Below, piece by piece: positions 1 to 5,395 of a stretch of DNA of 5,395 bases (positions are counted from its first letter, which is position 1; every line of letters starts with the position of its first letter). The DNA is from Verrucomicrobia bacterium UBA1412 (lineage in GTDB: Bacteria; Verrucomicrobiota; Verrucomicrobiia; Limisphaerales; UBA1412): assembly GCA_002305615.1 (NCBI GenBank), contig DBPU01000116.1, positions 1 to 5,395 of the forward strand, written 5' to 3'. Below the pieces are notes generated by a model. It made no database searches. It worked only from the letters and a program-made list of their open reading frames with translations, and was not told the origin of the DNA. Both the position numbers and the translations under genes were made by a program.

Positions 1-209
1 GGACCGATTTCCTGAGCGCCTCCGGGATTGTAGATCAGCTCATCGACCAGGTTGGAAGGAATCTGCTGAATGGTCGGCAGCGGAGCCACATCGTTGGGGT
101 TCTGAGGCACGGAAGAGGAGACAAAAGCTGAGCCCACTCCCAGAGCGGCCAGAAGGGCGGCGTGGATTACCACTGAGCCCAACATACATTTTTTATCCCG
201 ATTTATCAT
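1..209 (-). CDS. TonB/TolA-type energy transducer, N-terminal part (cut by window edge)
   Basis: This is the third gene of an exbB-exbD-tonB operon; 69 complete codons are visible and the C-terminus lies beyond position 1. The product starts MINRDKKCMLGSVVIHAALL: a short basic cytoplasmic end (residues 1-8), then one hydrophobic helix at about 9-30, then a Pro/Asn/Gln-rich periplasmic stretch. In the helix, Ser12 and His16 form the SxxxH pattern that TonB and TolA use to couple to the ExbB-ExbD or TolQ-TolR proton channel. This motif, together with gene order, is the basis of the call. In the family, the protein spans the periplasm and transmits proton-motive-force energy to outer-membrane partners. 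The ATG at 209 overlaps the exbD stop as ATGA, and GAGGT lies 6 nt upstream, so the start is well supported and translation is probably coupled. TonB and TolA cannot be separated because the C-terminal domain is missing. Confidence 0.82.
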   Translation of the reverse strand, partial: MINRDKKCMLGSVVIHAALLAALGVGSAFVSSSVPQNPNDVAPLPTIQQIPSNLVDELIYNPGGAQEIG

Positions 210-628
210 CGCTTGACCTCAAACTCGGTTTGCAGAGAGAGAGTCCTCATATCGTTTTTCTGGCAGCGGTCGATCACGGCTGCCACGTACTTATAAGGGC
301 TGTCCTGGTCCGCGCGAATATGAACGACCAGCTTGGGGTTCATCCGGTAGAGATGGGTAAGGCTCGCAGTGAGCTGGTCCAAATCCATCGGCTTCTTTTC
401 CAGGTGCATCAATCCCTGCGGGCTAATTTCAATGGTGGCAATATCCTGAGCTTTGAGCGGGGTCGAATCCAGCTCTCCGCCGCTGGGCAGGTCCAGCTTC
501 ATGCTCTGTTCCAGGAGCGGGGTCGTGATGACGAAGATAATGAGCAGAACAAACACCAGGTCCATCAGCGGAACAATATTGATTTCGCTGAGAGTCACCA
601 GGGAGTTTTTCTGAGAAAATCTTCGCAC
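206..628 (-). CDS. exbD: ExbD/TolR-family biopolymer transport protein
   Basis: This 140-residue protein has the usual ExbD/TolR length. It has a short cytoplasmic N-terminus, a single membrane helix at about residues 19-38 and a periplasmic domain at about 45-140. The segment SEINIVPLMDLVFVLLIIFV carries the family's essential membrane Asp (Asp23 here), which takes part in proton translocation with ExbB. The periplasmic part holds typical pieces such as VVHIRADQDSPYKYVAAVID (about residues 101-120). The start is GTG, chosen because AAGGTGGT lies 5 nt upstream and the reading frame begins correctly just before the helix. The gene begins 18 bp after exbB and overlaps the tonB-like gene by 4 bp, so the three are one operon. 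The family forms a dimer inside the ExbB pentamer pore. The symbol exbD is used by family; a tolR role is equally possible. Confidence 0.93.
   Translation of the reverse strand: MRRFSQKNSLVTLSEINIVPLMDLVFVLLIIFVITTPLLEQSMKLDLPSGGELDSTPLKAQDIATIEISPQGLMHLEKKPMDLDQLTASLTHLYRMNPKLVVHIRADQDSPYKYVAAVIDRCQKNDMRTLSLQTEFEVKR
216..220 (-). promoter_or_regulatory. Ribosome binding site of the tonB-like gene, inside the end of exbD
   Basis: GAGGT on the minus strand lies 6 nt before the ATG at 209. That ATG overlaps the exbD TGA stop (ATGA), an arrangement typical of translational coupling. Confidence 0.7.
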
Positions 629-633
629 TTCAG

Positions 634-641
634 ACCACCTT
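634..641 (-). promoter_or_regulatory. Ribosome binding site that sets the exbD GTG start
   Basis: AAGGTGGT on the minus strand, one mismatch from the ideal AAGGAGGT, ends 5 nt before the GTG at 628. It lies in the 18 bp gap after the exbB stop and is the main reason for accepting a GTG start. Confidence 0.75.
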
Positions 642-646
642 GCCTT

Positions 647-1546
647 TTAATCCTCGAAGAGGAACTCCGTTTCAATTTTGGATGTCAAATCCTGAGCGAA
701 ATTATCCATCTCGACCGTGAAAACCCGCAGGTTATGCACCAGCCAGTTATAGCCGAACATGGAGGGAATAGCAACCAGGAGTCCGCCTACGGTGGCGATA
801 AGTGCGCCGGCCACACCGGGAGCCATCGTCGCCAGGTCTGCGCTTTGGGCCACGGCCACGTAGCTGAAGGCGCTCATCACTCCCCATACGGTTCCCAGAA
901 GCCCCAGGAAAGGCGAGCCGCTCACGGCAATCGCCAGCATGATGAGGCCCGATTCGAGCCTGAGCGATTCCTCAGAGACTGAGCGCTCCATGTTCCTCTT
1001 GATATGCTCAATGGTTTTGATGCTGATCTGCATCTGCGGAGGCTGGAGTTCGAGCTGAGGTTGGGGTTGTACTTGAGGGATCGGAGAAGAGAGTTGGAAG
1101 GGGATTGTCTGGCCTGCATCCAGGCTCATTGTCGTTATGGGCGCCATGGGTGAGGGTTGGGGACTCAGGACCGGCTGTGGGACCATGTACGGTGCCGATG
1201 TGGCTGGCGGATTGGAGGCCGAGGGCTGAACCGGATGGAGCCTTGCCTTCACGACAGAGCAGGCATCCCGGTAGATATTGAAAAGCGGGCAGCCATCGAC
1301 GCGTACATCGCGCTCAAAAATATCGAGCACTTTCTTCTGGTTCCGATATTCCTCCTGAAAGATGCGATTGAGCTTGCGAGCACGGCGCATCTGAATCGTC
1401 TTGGAGGTCATCACAGACCAGGCAAAAACAGACATGATGGCCAATGCAAATAGAACGAACTTAGTTTCGAGTGTGGCCTGTTGCCAAATATAAACCAAGT
1501 CCGGCTCTGTATGTGAGGCGGCTAGTATTAAGAAGTGATCGAACAT
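647..1546 (-). CDS. exbB: ExbB/TolQ-family proton channel protein with a Pro/Gln-rich cytoplasmic insert
   Basis: This 299-residue inner-membrane channel subunit belongs to the MotA/TolQ/ExbB family. In the family it forms the proton pore that drives TonB or TolA. Membrane helix 1 is at about residues 30-46, helix 2 at about 200-229 and helix 3 at about 243-265. The best family signatures are SPFLGLLGTVWGVMSAF (Thr219) and MAPGVAGALIATVGGLLVAI (Thr252). These two Thr residues match the conserved pore Thr pair of helices 2 and 3. Typical ExbB/TolQ proteins are about 230-245 residues. The extra length is a low-complexity Pro/Gln/Ser segment at about 104-172 in the cytoplasmic loop, followed by the amphipathic helix IEHIKRNMERSVSEESLRLE. 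The ATG at 1546 has GGGGAG 10 nt upstream and a good promoter before that. It is the first gene of the operon; exbD follows after 18 bp. ExbB and TolQ cannot be distinguished from sequence alone. Confidence 0.92.
   Translation of the reverse strand: MFDHFLILAASHTEPDLVYIWQQATLETKFVLFALAIMSVFAWSVMTSKTIQMRRARKLNRIFQEEYRNQKKVLDIFERDVRVDGCPLFNIYRDACSVVKARLHPVQPSASNPPATSAPYMVPQPVLSPQPSPMAPITTMSLDAGQTIPFQLSSPIPQVQPQPQLELQPPQMQISIKTIEHIKRNMERSVSEESLRLESGLIMLAIAVSGSPFLGLLGTVWGVMSAFSYVAVAQSADLATMAPGVAGALIATVGGLLVAIPSMFGYNWLVHNLRVFTVEMDNFAQDLTSKIETEFLFED
1031..1237 (-). other. Low-complexity Pro/Gln-rich insert within ExbB/TolQ
   Basis: Residues 104-172 of the ExbB-like protein contain 18 prolines between positions 105 and 170, with many Gln, Ser and Ala and repeated PQP/QPQ pairs (for example IPQVQPQPQLELQPPQMQ). 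The stretch should be disordered. By family topology it lies in the large cytoplasmic loop between membrane helices 1 and 2. The reading frame is continuous on both sides, so this is an in-frame insertion and not a frameshift. Confidence 0.8.
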
Positions 1547-1556
1547 TTATTTGCTA

Positions 1557-1562
1557 CTCCCC
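1557..1562 (-). promoter_or_regulatory. Ribosome binding site of exbB
   Basis: GGGGAG on the minus strand lies 10 nt before the ATG at 1546. The spacing is slightly long but acceptable, and it supports this ATG as the start. Confidence 0.6.
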
Positions 1563-1577
1563 AAAGGACCCTAGGTC

Positions 1578-1606
1578 TTCATAATAAAAAAACGCCAAAA
1601 GGTCAA
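1578..1606 (-). promoter_or_regulatory. Predicted sigma70-type promoter of the exbB-exbD-tonB operon
   Basis: On the minus strand, TTGACC (1606-1601) matches the -35 consensus at 5 of 6 positions. After exactly 17 nt comes TATGAA (1583-1578), which matches the -10 consensus at 4 of 6. The spacer is T-rich. Transcription would start near 1571, giving a leader of about 25 nt that contains the exbB ribosome binding site. No operator or Fur-box-like palindrome was recognised next to it. Confidence 0.55.
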
Positions 1607-1646
1607 AGAGAATCAGCTATGAAAGACAAAAAAAGAGCATTTGCCC

Positions 1647-1699
1647 GGAAAACAAGACTCTGCCGCTTTGGCCGGAGCCGGTCCTTCAAACGGCAGAGT
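1647..1699 (-). terminator. Terminator-like hairpin downstream of the nitroreductase gene
   Basis: On the minus strand, ACTCTGCCG-TTTG (1699-1687) pairs with CAAA-G-CGGCAGAGT (1670-1657). This gives 13 base pairs with one bulged G at 1666 and a 16-nt loop. The tail CTTGTTTTCC (1656-1647) is only moderately U-rich. The stem begins 27 nt after the nitroreductase stop and sits before the exbB promoter, as expected for a boundary between two transcription units. On the plus strand no T-run follows, so the hairpin fits minus-strand termination. Confidence 0.6.
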
Positions 1700-1725
1700 A
1701 TTTGTGGAGGTCTTGCCCCGGCTTG

Positions 1726-2253
1726 TTACCAGCCGTTGCAGTGTATGTATTCGGCGTTGTAGCGGGTGCGAGGTTCCTTGACCTCGGCTGGGTAACCGAT
1801 GGAGATGGCGTTCACCGGGATGATTTCCTCGGGGAGCTTGAAAAGCTTACGAATTCCGTTAACCCGATCTTCATTGGGATGGACACCGAGCCAGACGCTT
1901 CCCAAGCCCAGAGTGTGGGCTGCAATCAGGATATTTTCAGTCGCTGCGGCGCAATCCTGAAGCATGTAGCTCAGAGATTGGCTATTGGCCTTGGTGATAT
2001 CACCGCAGACGACGAAAGCCAACGGTGCCACTTTAAGCATCTTTCCGTAGGGGAGCAGCTCTGAAAGCGAATCAATCAAATTGCGCTGAGTCAGTACCAA
2101 AAACCGCCAGGGATCACAGGCACGGGCCGAAGGAGCGGCCATTCCCGCCTGCAAAAGTGTCTGAATGCTCTGCTCGTCCACACCTCTGTCGGTGTAGAGG
2201 CGAACCGAGCGCCTGCCAAAAATACAATCCAGTTTCGATTTATCAGGGTTCAT
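1726..2253 (-). CDS. Nitroreductase-family FMN-dependent oxidoreductase
   Basis: This 175-residue cytosolic enzyme belongs to the nitroreductase superfamily, whose members are homodimers that bind FMN and use NAD(P)H to reduce varied substrates; the physiological substrate cannot be told. Visible family marks are RRSVR at 14-18 (FMN phosphate contact), MAAPSARACDPWRFLVL at 38-54 (flavin-site loop), the central helix DCAAATENILIAAHTLGLGSVWLG at 100-123, and the end SIGYPAEVKEPRTRYNAEYIHCNGW at 151-175, the usual C-terminal arm of the small-subunit class. The length is normal for that short class. The ATG at 2253 is 11 bp after the stop of the large gene upstream. No Shine-Dalgarno sequence is visible before it (upstream reads AACATAAACGAAA), so initiation may be SD-independent or coupled. 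A terminator-like hairpin follows. No functional link to the neighbours is evident. Confidence 0.9.
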   Translation of the reverse strand: MNPDKSKLDCIFGRRSVRLYTDRGVDEQSIQTLLQAGMAAPSARACDPWRFLVLTQRNLIDSLSELLPYGKMLKVAPLAFVVCGDITKANSQSLSYMLQDCAAATENILIAAHTLGLGSVWLGVHPNEDRVNGIRKLFKLPEEIIPVNAISIGYPAEVKEPRTRYNAEYIHCNGW

Positions 2254-2264
2254 TTTCGTTTATG

Positions 2265-5200
2265 TTAATAGGTTGTTCGGTAAAACAGCATCTGAGTGCC
2301 TTGCGCTTCAAGTGGCCAGGGACTCTGCGCCGCGGGCAGCCGCTGCCAGCGAACCATATCTTGGCTTATTTCCAGTACTCCGGTAAAGACTAAATAATAC
2401 TTGCCATCCTGCCGGACAAGGTTGAGAGAAAGCGGCTCGGGCTCCAGGGGTAGAACCGCCTCAGTGCCCAGCTCATAATTCATTGCCACCTCTGCGTCGG
2501 AAAGTACCCCTTCATAAATGCGGAATTCATCGAAATCTCCCGCAAAATAGGGATCGGCCCCCCACTGTGATTTGCCCAGCCACATGTTGGGGCAGCCTCC
2601 GAACTGGGTCGGGTTGAATTCCTGCCTGTCCTGGCCTGAGAGGATGCCGTCGGTGTAGATGCGCCCGGTCAGTGTTTCGGCGTCATACGTGTAGACGATG
2701 TGGCGGAAAACGCCCTCGCCAACCGGCAGAGTGGGTGCGGTGACCACATGCTCGGTGGGGGACATCCGGACACCGTCGCGCATATCGTTGTTGGCGGAGC
2801 GCCAGGTCATCATCGTGTAGTTCTTGCCGTTGCCGATTGTGCCGTCGCCATTGGTTGTGCAGTTGCCGAAGTCGAAGAGCCGCATCCAGGAACCTTTATC
2901 CAGAGTGGCCCGGGCCCACATTTCTACCGTGAAAGAGGGGAAAGTGGAGATCAAATCCGGCGGCAGTGCCAGAAAGCTGCCGTTGGTAAAGGAGCGGGTA
3001 TCGCCCTGGCCGTCCAGTGTCAGGTAGCCTTCCGTAATCGCCGCAGAACTGAAGAGTGTGCCGTGTGCGCCCCCGACTGAATCCCATGCCACGGGAATCT
3101 CATCCAATAGAGCGGGCGAGAAGCTGTAGCGGTGTGCCAGCTCTGCCCGGGCGTAGGCTTCCGGATATTGAACCGTGACGCTTACGGTCTGGCTGACGGC
3201 GCTGCCCAGCTCGTTTGAAACCTCCACATGGTAGCTGCCTGAATCGGAAATTGTCGCTTGCTCCACCGTATAGGTTGGACTTGCGGCCCCTTCAATGGCG
3301 TTATCGTCCTTGTACCACTGCCAGGAGAGAGGAGCCGAGCCGTTTGCTGCGGCACTGAGCGTGAAAGATTGGAGCATGGGGACCTCCACACCCTGTGGCT
3401 GGAGGGTGATTTCCGGTGCCCGTGGAGGCGCGGGGAGCCCATCGGGTCCCAGCGTGTAATTCAGCAGAACCTCGTCCGCCGAGAGGACGCCGCTATAGAT
3501 GCGGAGCTCATCGAAATCTCCCGCAAAATAGGGGTCGCCGCCGAACTGGGATTTGCCGATCCACATGTTGGGCGAATCGCCGAACTGAGTCGGGTTGAAC
3601 TGCTGATTGCCGGCGCCGCGCCATACTCCGTCGGTGTAGAGGGTGCCCGTCTGGGTCTTGCTCTCATAGACGTAGACGATATGGTGGAAGACGCCGTCGC
3701 CGATCGGCAGAGCCGGTGCGTAAATCTGATGCTCGACTCCGTTCAGGCGAACACCGTTGCAGAGATTGTTGCCCGATCTCCAGGTGGTCATGGTGTAGTT
3801 GAGGCCGTTACCGATGGTCCCGTCATTCTGGACCTCGCAGTTGCCGAAATCAAAGAGCCGCATCCAGGAACCTTTATCCTGCGTGGCACGGGCCCACATC
3901 TCCACCGTGAAAGAGGGGAAATTGGAGATGATATTGGGCGGCAGTGCCAGGAAGCTGCCGTTGGTAAAGGAGCGGGTATCGCCCTGGCCATCCAGCGAGA
4001 GATAGGAATTGGTAATTTTGGCCGTGCCGAAGAGAGTCCCGTCGGCCAAGCCGATTGAGTCTCTGGCAATGGGCTTATCCCCCTCATAGATGGGGTAAAA
4101 ACTGTAGCGGTGAAAGAGAACGGCATCAACATAGGAACCCTTTTCCTTGACCGTGAGCTGTGCCCCCTGACTCGTCTGTGTGCCCTTGGCGTTGCTGACC
4201 CGGACCGTATAGATTCCGGCATCACTGAGGCTCGCTGAGGCAATCACATAGCTGGGTGAGGTCGCCCCTTCGATGGGTGAGCCATCCTTGAACCACTGAT
4301 ATTCCAGAGGAGCGGTTCCCGTGGCCGAGACGCTGAAAGAGACTGAAGCTTCCAGGATGACACTTTGATGAGAGGGTTCCTTCACGATGACAGGCGGGTA
4401 GGTGGGCGGCGGGTCGACGTGGCCCTCTTTGCCGGAGCCCGGAGTGCCCCGGGGTTCCCTGCTGGGCTCCCAGTTTTCTGCGGTGCTCCAGAGGGGGTCC
4501 TCCGCGGCTAGGTCGACTACGACCAGGCTGTAGCCCTCCGCATCGGTTTGCGGATACCAGCTGTTGGAATAGGTATAAGAGAGAAGAATTGAGCCGTCGG
4601 CAGCGTTCAAGGTGACCTTTTCTCCTTTTTGGGAAAGATTGCTCTTGTAGCCGCCCAGGAGCAGCATCTGGCGGGTATCATAACGGGTCGCGAAAGCGGC
4701 CGGGTTTTTGCAGAGGACCAGATATGCCCCCGGAGCCAGCAGCGTTTCAGGGAAGGTGTATTCGATTCCTTCGGTGAACGCGGCACCCTCGAGATTCATC
4801 CAATGGTCAGAGGTGTTCCGAAGCTCGATCCATGCAAAGTCGTCGTTGGTGTAGCCCAGAAGCGATTCCTCTTGCGAGAGATCGGCCGAGTACATCATTT
4901 CGCTGACCCTCAGGAGGGTATCGGCCCCGTGGTCCAAGTCGCGTCCGTCATATTCACTCAAAGCGCTCCAGACGCCATTGCTCAGGGCGCGCGCTTTGAT
5001 CCAGGTATTTTCACCGGTTATTGGAAGGGAAACGGAAGTCCCATAGGCCGAATCCCGACTGAGCGTGAGAGAGAGATCAAAGCCGGAAGTGCTGGCCGCA
5101 GAGACGGTGAGGAGATTTCTACCCTGGCGCAAGAGGGAAGTTTTGAAGCTGCCCTGCTTGATGCTGGTGCCGTTGAGGTAGACCGTTCCGGAGCCTTTGA

Positions 5201-5395
5201 CGATATTTAGAGCAGCTGAGCTGATATCGGCCAGATTTTCCAGGACGAAAGATTTGCGCAGGTAGGCCTGGGTTGCGGAGAAGCCATTGGCCGGCTGTTT
5301 CTGGCTCCAGTCATAGTCATTATAGAGACGGTGGTTCCAGTTTACCGTAGAGTGATTCCGTTGATCGGGCGGGGCCTCTTCGCCTTCGTAGCATC
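2265..5395 (-). CDS. Large secreted multidomain protein: lamin-tail domain plus two Ig-LamG modules (5' end outside window)
   Basis: The frame is open from the window edge to the TAA at 2265, giving 1042 complete codons; the true start lies beyond 5395. Counting from the edge: residues about 42-100 form a jelly-roll-like piece (AYLRKSFVLENL, GTVYLNGTSI); 105-150 resemble a chitobiase/hexosaminidase C-terminal-like domain ending WIKARALSNGVWSALSEYDG; 160-317 form a lamin-tail domain (LRVSEMMY, DDFAWIELRN, YTFPETLLAPGAYLVLCKN, SWYPQTDAEGYSLVVVD). These are followed by Ig-like 1 (333-415), LamG/concanavalin-like 1 (422-648), Ig-like 2 (659-741), LamG 2 (747-976) and a short C-terminal tail (983-1042). 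The tail has an LEISQDMVRWQRL...FYR pattern common at the ends of verrucomicrobial secreted proteins. The same lamin-tail architecture often follows CotH-kinase domains in PVC bacteria, so a CotH or catalytic domain could lie upstream. The role is probably cell-surface or carbohydrate/protein binding, by inference only. No signal peptide can be seen because the N-terminus is missing. Confidence 0.85.
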   Translation of the reverse strand, partial: CYEGEEAPPDQRNHSTVNWNHRLYNDYDWSQKQPANGFSATQAYLRKSFVLENLADISSAALNIVKGSGTVYLNGTSIKQGSFKTSLLRQGRNLLTVSAASTSGFDLSLTLSRDSAYGTSVSLPITGENTWIKARALSNGVWSALSEYDGRDLDHGADTLLRVSEMMYSADLSQEESLLGYTNDDFAWIELRNTSDHWMNLEGAAFTEGIEYTFPETLLAPGAYLVLCKNPAAFATRYDTRQMLLLGGYKSNLSQKGEKVTLNAADGSILLSYTYSNSWYPQTDAEGYSLVVVDLAAEDPLWSTAENWEPSREPRGTPGSGKEGHVDPPPTYPPVIVKEPSHQSVILEASVSFSVSATGTAPLEYQWFKDGSPIEGATSPSYVIASASLSDAGIYTVRVSNAKGTQTSQGAQLTVKEKGSYVDAVLFHRYSFYPIYEGDKPIARDSIGLADGTLFGTAKITNSYLSLDGQGDTRSFTNGSFLALPPNIISNFPSFTVEMWARATQDKGSWMRLFDFGNCEVQNDGTIGNGLNYTMTTWRSGNNLCNGVRLNGVEHQIYAPALPIGDGVFHHIVYVYESKTQTGTLYTDGVWRGAGNQQFNPTQFGDSPNMWIGKSQFGGDPYFAGDFDELRIYSGVLSADEVLLNYTLGPDGLPAPPRAPEITLQPQGVEVPMLQSFTLSAAANGSAPLSWQWYKDDNAIEGAASPTYTVEQATISDSGSYHVEVSNELGSAVSQTVSVTVQYPEAYARAELAHRYSFSPALLDEIPVAWDSVGGAHGTLFSSAAITEGYLTLDGQGDTRSFTNGSFLALPPDLISTFPSFTVEMWARATLDKGSWMRLFDFGNCTTNGDGTIGNGKNYTMMTWRSANNDMRDGVRMSPTEHVVTAPTLPVGEGVFRHIVYTYDAETLTGRIYTDGILSGQDRQEFNPTQFGGCPNMWLGKSQWGADPYFAGDFDEFRIYEGVLSDAEVAMNYELGTEAVLPLEPEPLSLNLVRQDGKYYLVFTGVLEISQDMVRWQRLPAAQSPWPLEAQGTQMLFYRTTY
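2466..3419 (-). repeat. Ig-LamG module, copy 2
   Basis: This second tandem module has an Ig-like domain (APLSWQWYKDD...SDSGSYHVEVSNELG) followed by a LamG-like domain (FTVEMWARA, GDFDEFRIYEGVLSDAEV, MNYELG). Relative to copy 1, its LamG core at 2859-3026 differs at 18 of 168 nucleotides. It shares an exact 38-nt match (2974-3011 with 3952-3989) and an exact 26-nt match starting at 2527 (with 3508). Confidence 0.85.
3450..4397 (-). repeat. Ig-LamG module, copy 1
   Basis: This first of two tandem protein modules has an Ig-like domain of 83 residues with the APLEYQWFKDG...SDAGIYTVRVSNAKG signature. A LamG-like domain follows, with FTVEMWARA, GDFDELRIYSGVLSADEV and a YTLG end. Ig 1 and Ig 2 share 36 of 83 residues. 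The LamG core (3837-4004) shares 51 of 56 residues with copy 2. Confidence 0.85.
4458..4916 (-). other. Lamin-tail domain in the large protein
   Basis: This segment encodes LRVSEMMYSADLSQEESLLG, then DDFAWIELRNTSDHWMNLEG, a GIEYTFPETLLAPGAYLVLC strand pair, and AAFATRYDTRQMLLLGGYKS. It closes with SWYPQTDAEGYSLVVVD and a WEPSREPRGTPG tail. The order (seEI/MY, WIELrN, TFP...LAPG.YLVL, YtYs.sWyP.TDgeGySLV, P..GTPG) is that of bacterial lamin-tail (Ig-fold) domains found in extracellular proteins, often beside CotH or nuclease domains. Confidence 0.8.

Noticed and set aside
230..982. Plus-strand open frame of 250 codons opposite exbD and exbB.
   Set aside because: It is antisense to two well-recognised membrane protein genes, and its His/Gln/Arg-rich composition is typical of a shadow frame.
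1031..1237. Frameshift or pseudogene explanation for the Pro/Gln-rich part of ExbB.
   Set aside because: The frame is continuous, and helices 2 and 3 with both conserved Thr residues follow intact in the same frame.
1622..1640. Second possible terminator: a T7 run on the minus strand (A7 at 1628-1634) after a small GGGCA/TGCTC match.
   Set aside because: The stem would be 5 bp with a 2-nt loop and one G-U pair, so it is not stable. The run may only help the hairpin at 1657-1699.
1535..2064. Plus-strand open frames crossing the intergenic region and the nitroreductase gene.
   Set aside because: They are antisense to the nitroreductase or to the promoter and terminator region, with no plausible product.
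2265..2340. Possible promoter for the nitroreductase using TATTAA near the stop of the large gene.
   Set aside because: No -35-like hexamer occurs at 16-18 nt spacing; the match is explained by the AT-rich gene junction.
3258..4058. Long plus-strand open frame of 266 codons, with a similar shorter one at 2700-3080.
   Set aside because: Both are antisense to the repeated LamG domains. They resemble each other only because the sense DNA is duplicated, and they carry no recognisable domain.
5130..5132. TTG codon at 5132 as the start of the large protein.
   Set aside because: The frame stays open for 87 more codons to the window edge, and the upstream residues (AYLRKSFVLENL...GTVYLNGTSI) continue the same fold. 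TTG here is an internal Leu.
4629..5210. Plus-strand open frame of 193 codons opposite the lamin-tail region.
   Set aside because: It shows no domain similarity and lies opposite a clear protein-coding domain.

Overview
All genes in this window lie on the minus strand, so the biology reads from high to low coordinates. The DNA looks like a moderately GC-rich Gram-negative chromosome: it carries a TonB/Tol-type inner-membrane energising operon, which implies an outer membrane. The large protein combines a jelly-roll segment, a chitobiase C-terminal-like segment, a lamin-tail domain, Ig-like domains and LamG domains. That combination is typical of secreted proteins of the PVC group, especially Verrucomicrobiota and also Planctomycetes. 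The phylum assignment is inferred from domain style only; no marker gene is present.

Layout, in order of transcription. (1) 5395-2265: the C-terminal 1042 codons of a very large, presumably exported, multidomain protein whose start lies outside the window. It contains two tandem Ig-LamG modules. (2) 2253-1726: a small FMN-dependent nitroreductase-family oxidoreductase, 11 bp downstream and without an obvious Shine-Dalgarno sequence. (3) 1725-1547: the only real intergenic gap. It holds a terminator-like hairpin for the nitroreductase side and a good sigma70-like promoter (TTGACC-17-TATGAA) for the next operon. (4) 1546-1: a compact operon of exbB/tolQ (299 aa, with an unusual Pro/Gln-rich insert in the cytoplasmic loop), exbD/tolR (140 aa, GTG start) and a tonB/tolA-type transducer overlapping exbD by ATGA and cut by the window edge after 69 codons.

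Functionally, the ExbB-ExbD-TonB set should form a proton-motive-force-driven motor that transmits energy to the outer membrane. Either a TonB role (nutrient uptake) or a Tol role (envelope constriction) is possible, because the part that would decide it is missing. The large secreted protein and the nitroreductase may be co-transcribed, but no functional link between them is visible.

The most interesting signals are the patchy conservation between the two Ig-LamG modules, which suggests recent homogenisation of the LamG core, and the disordered insert in ExbB. I see no CRISPR array, RNA gene, mobile element, defence locus or other clearly new system here.
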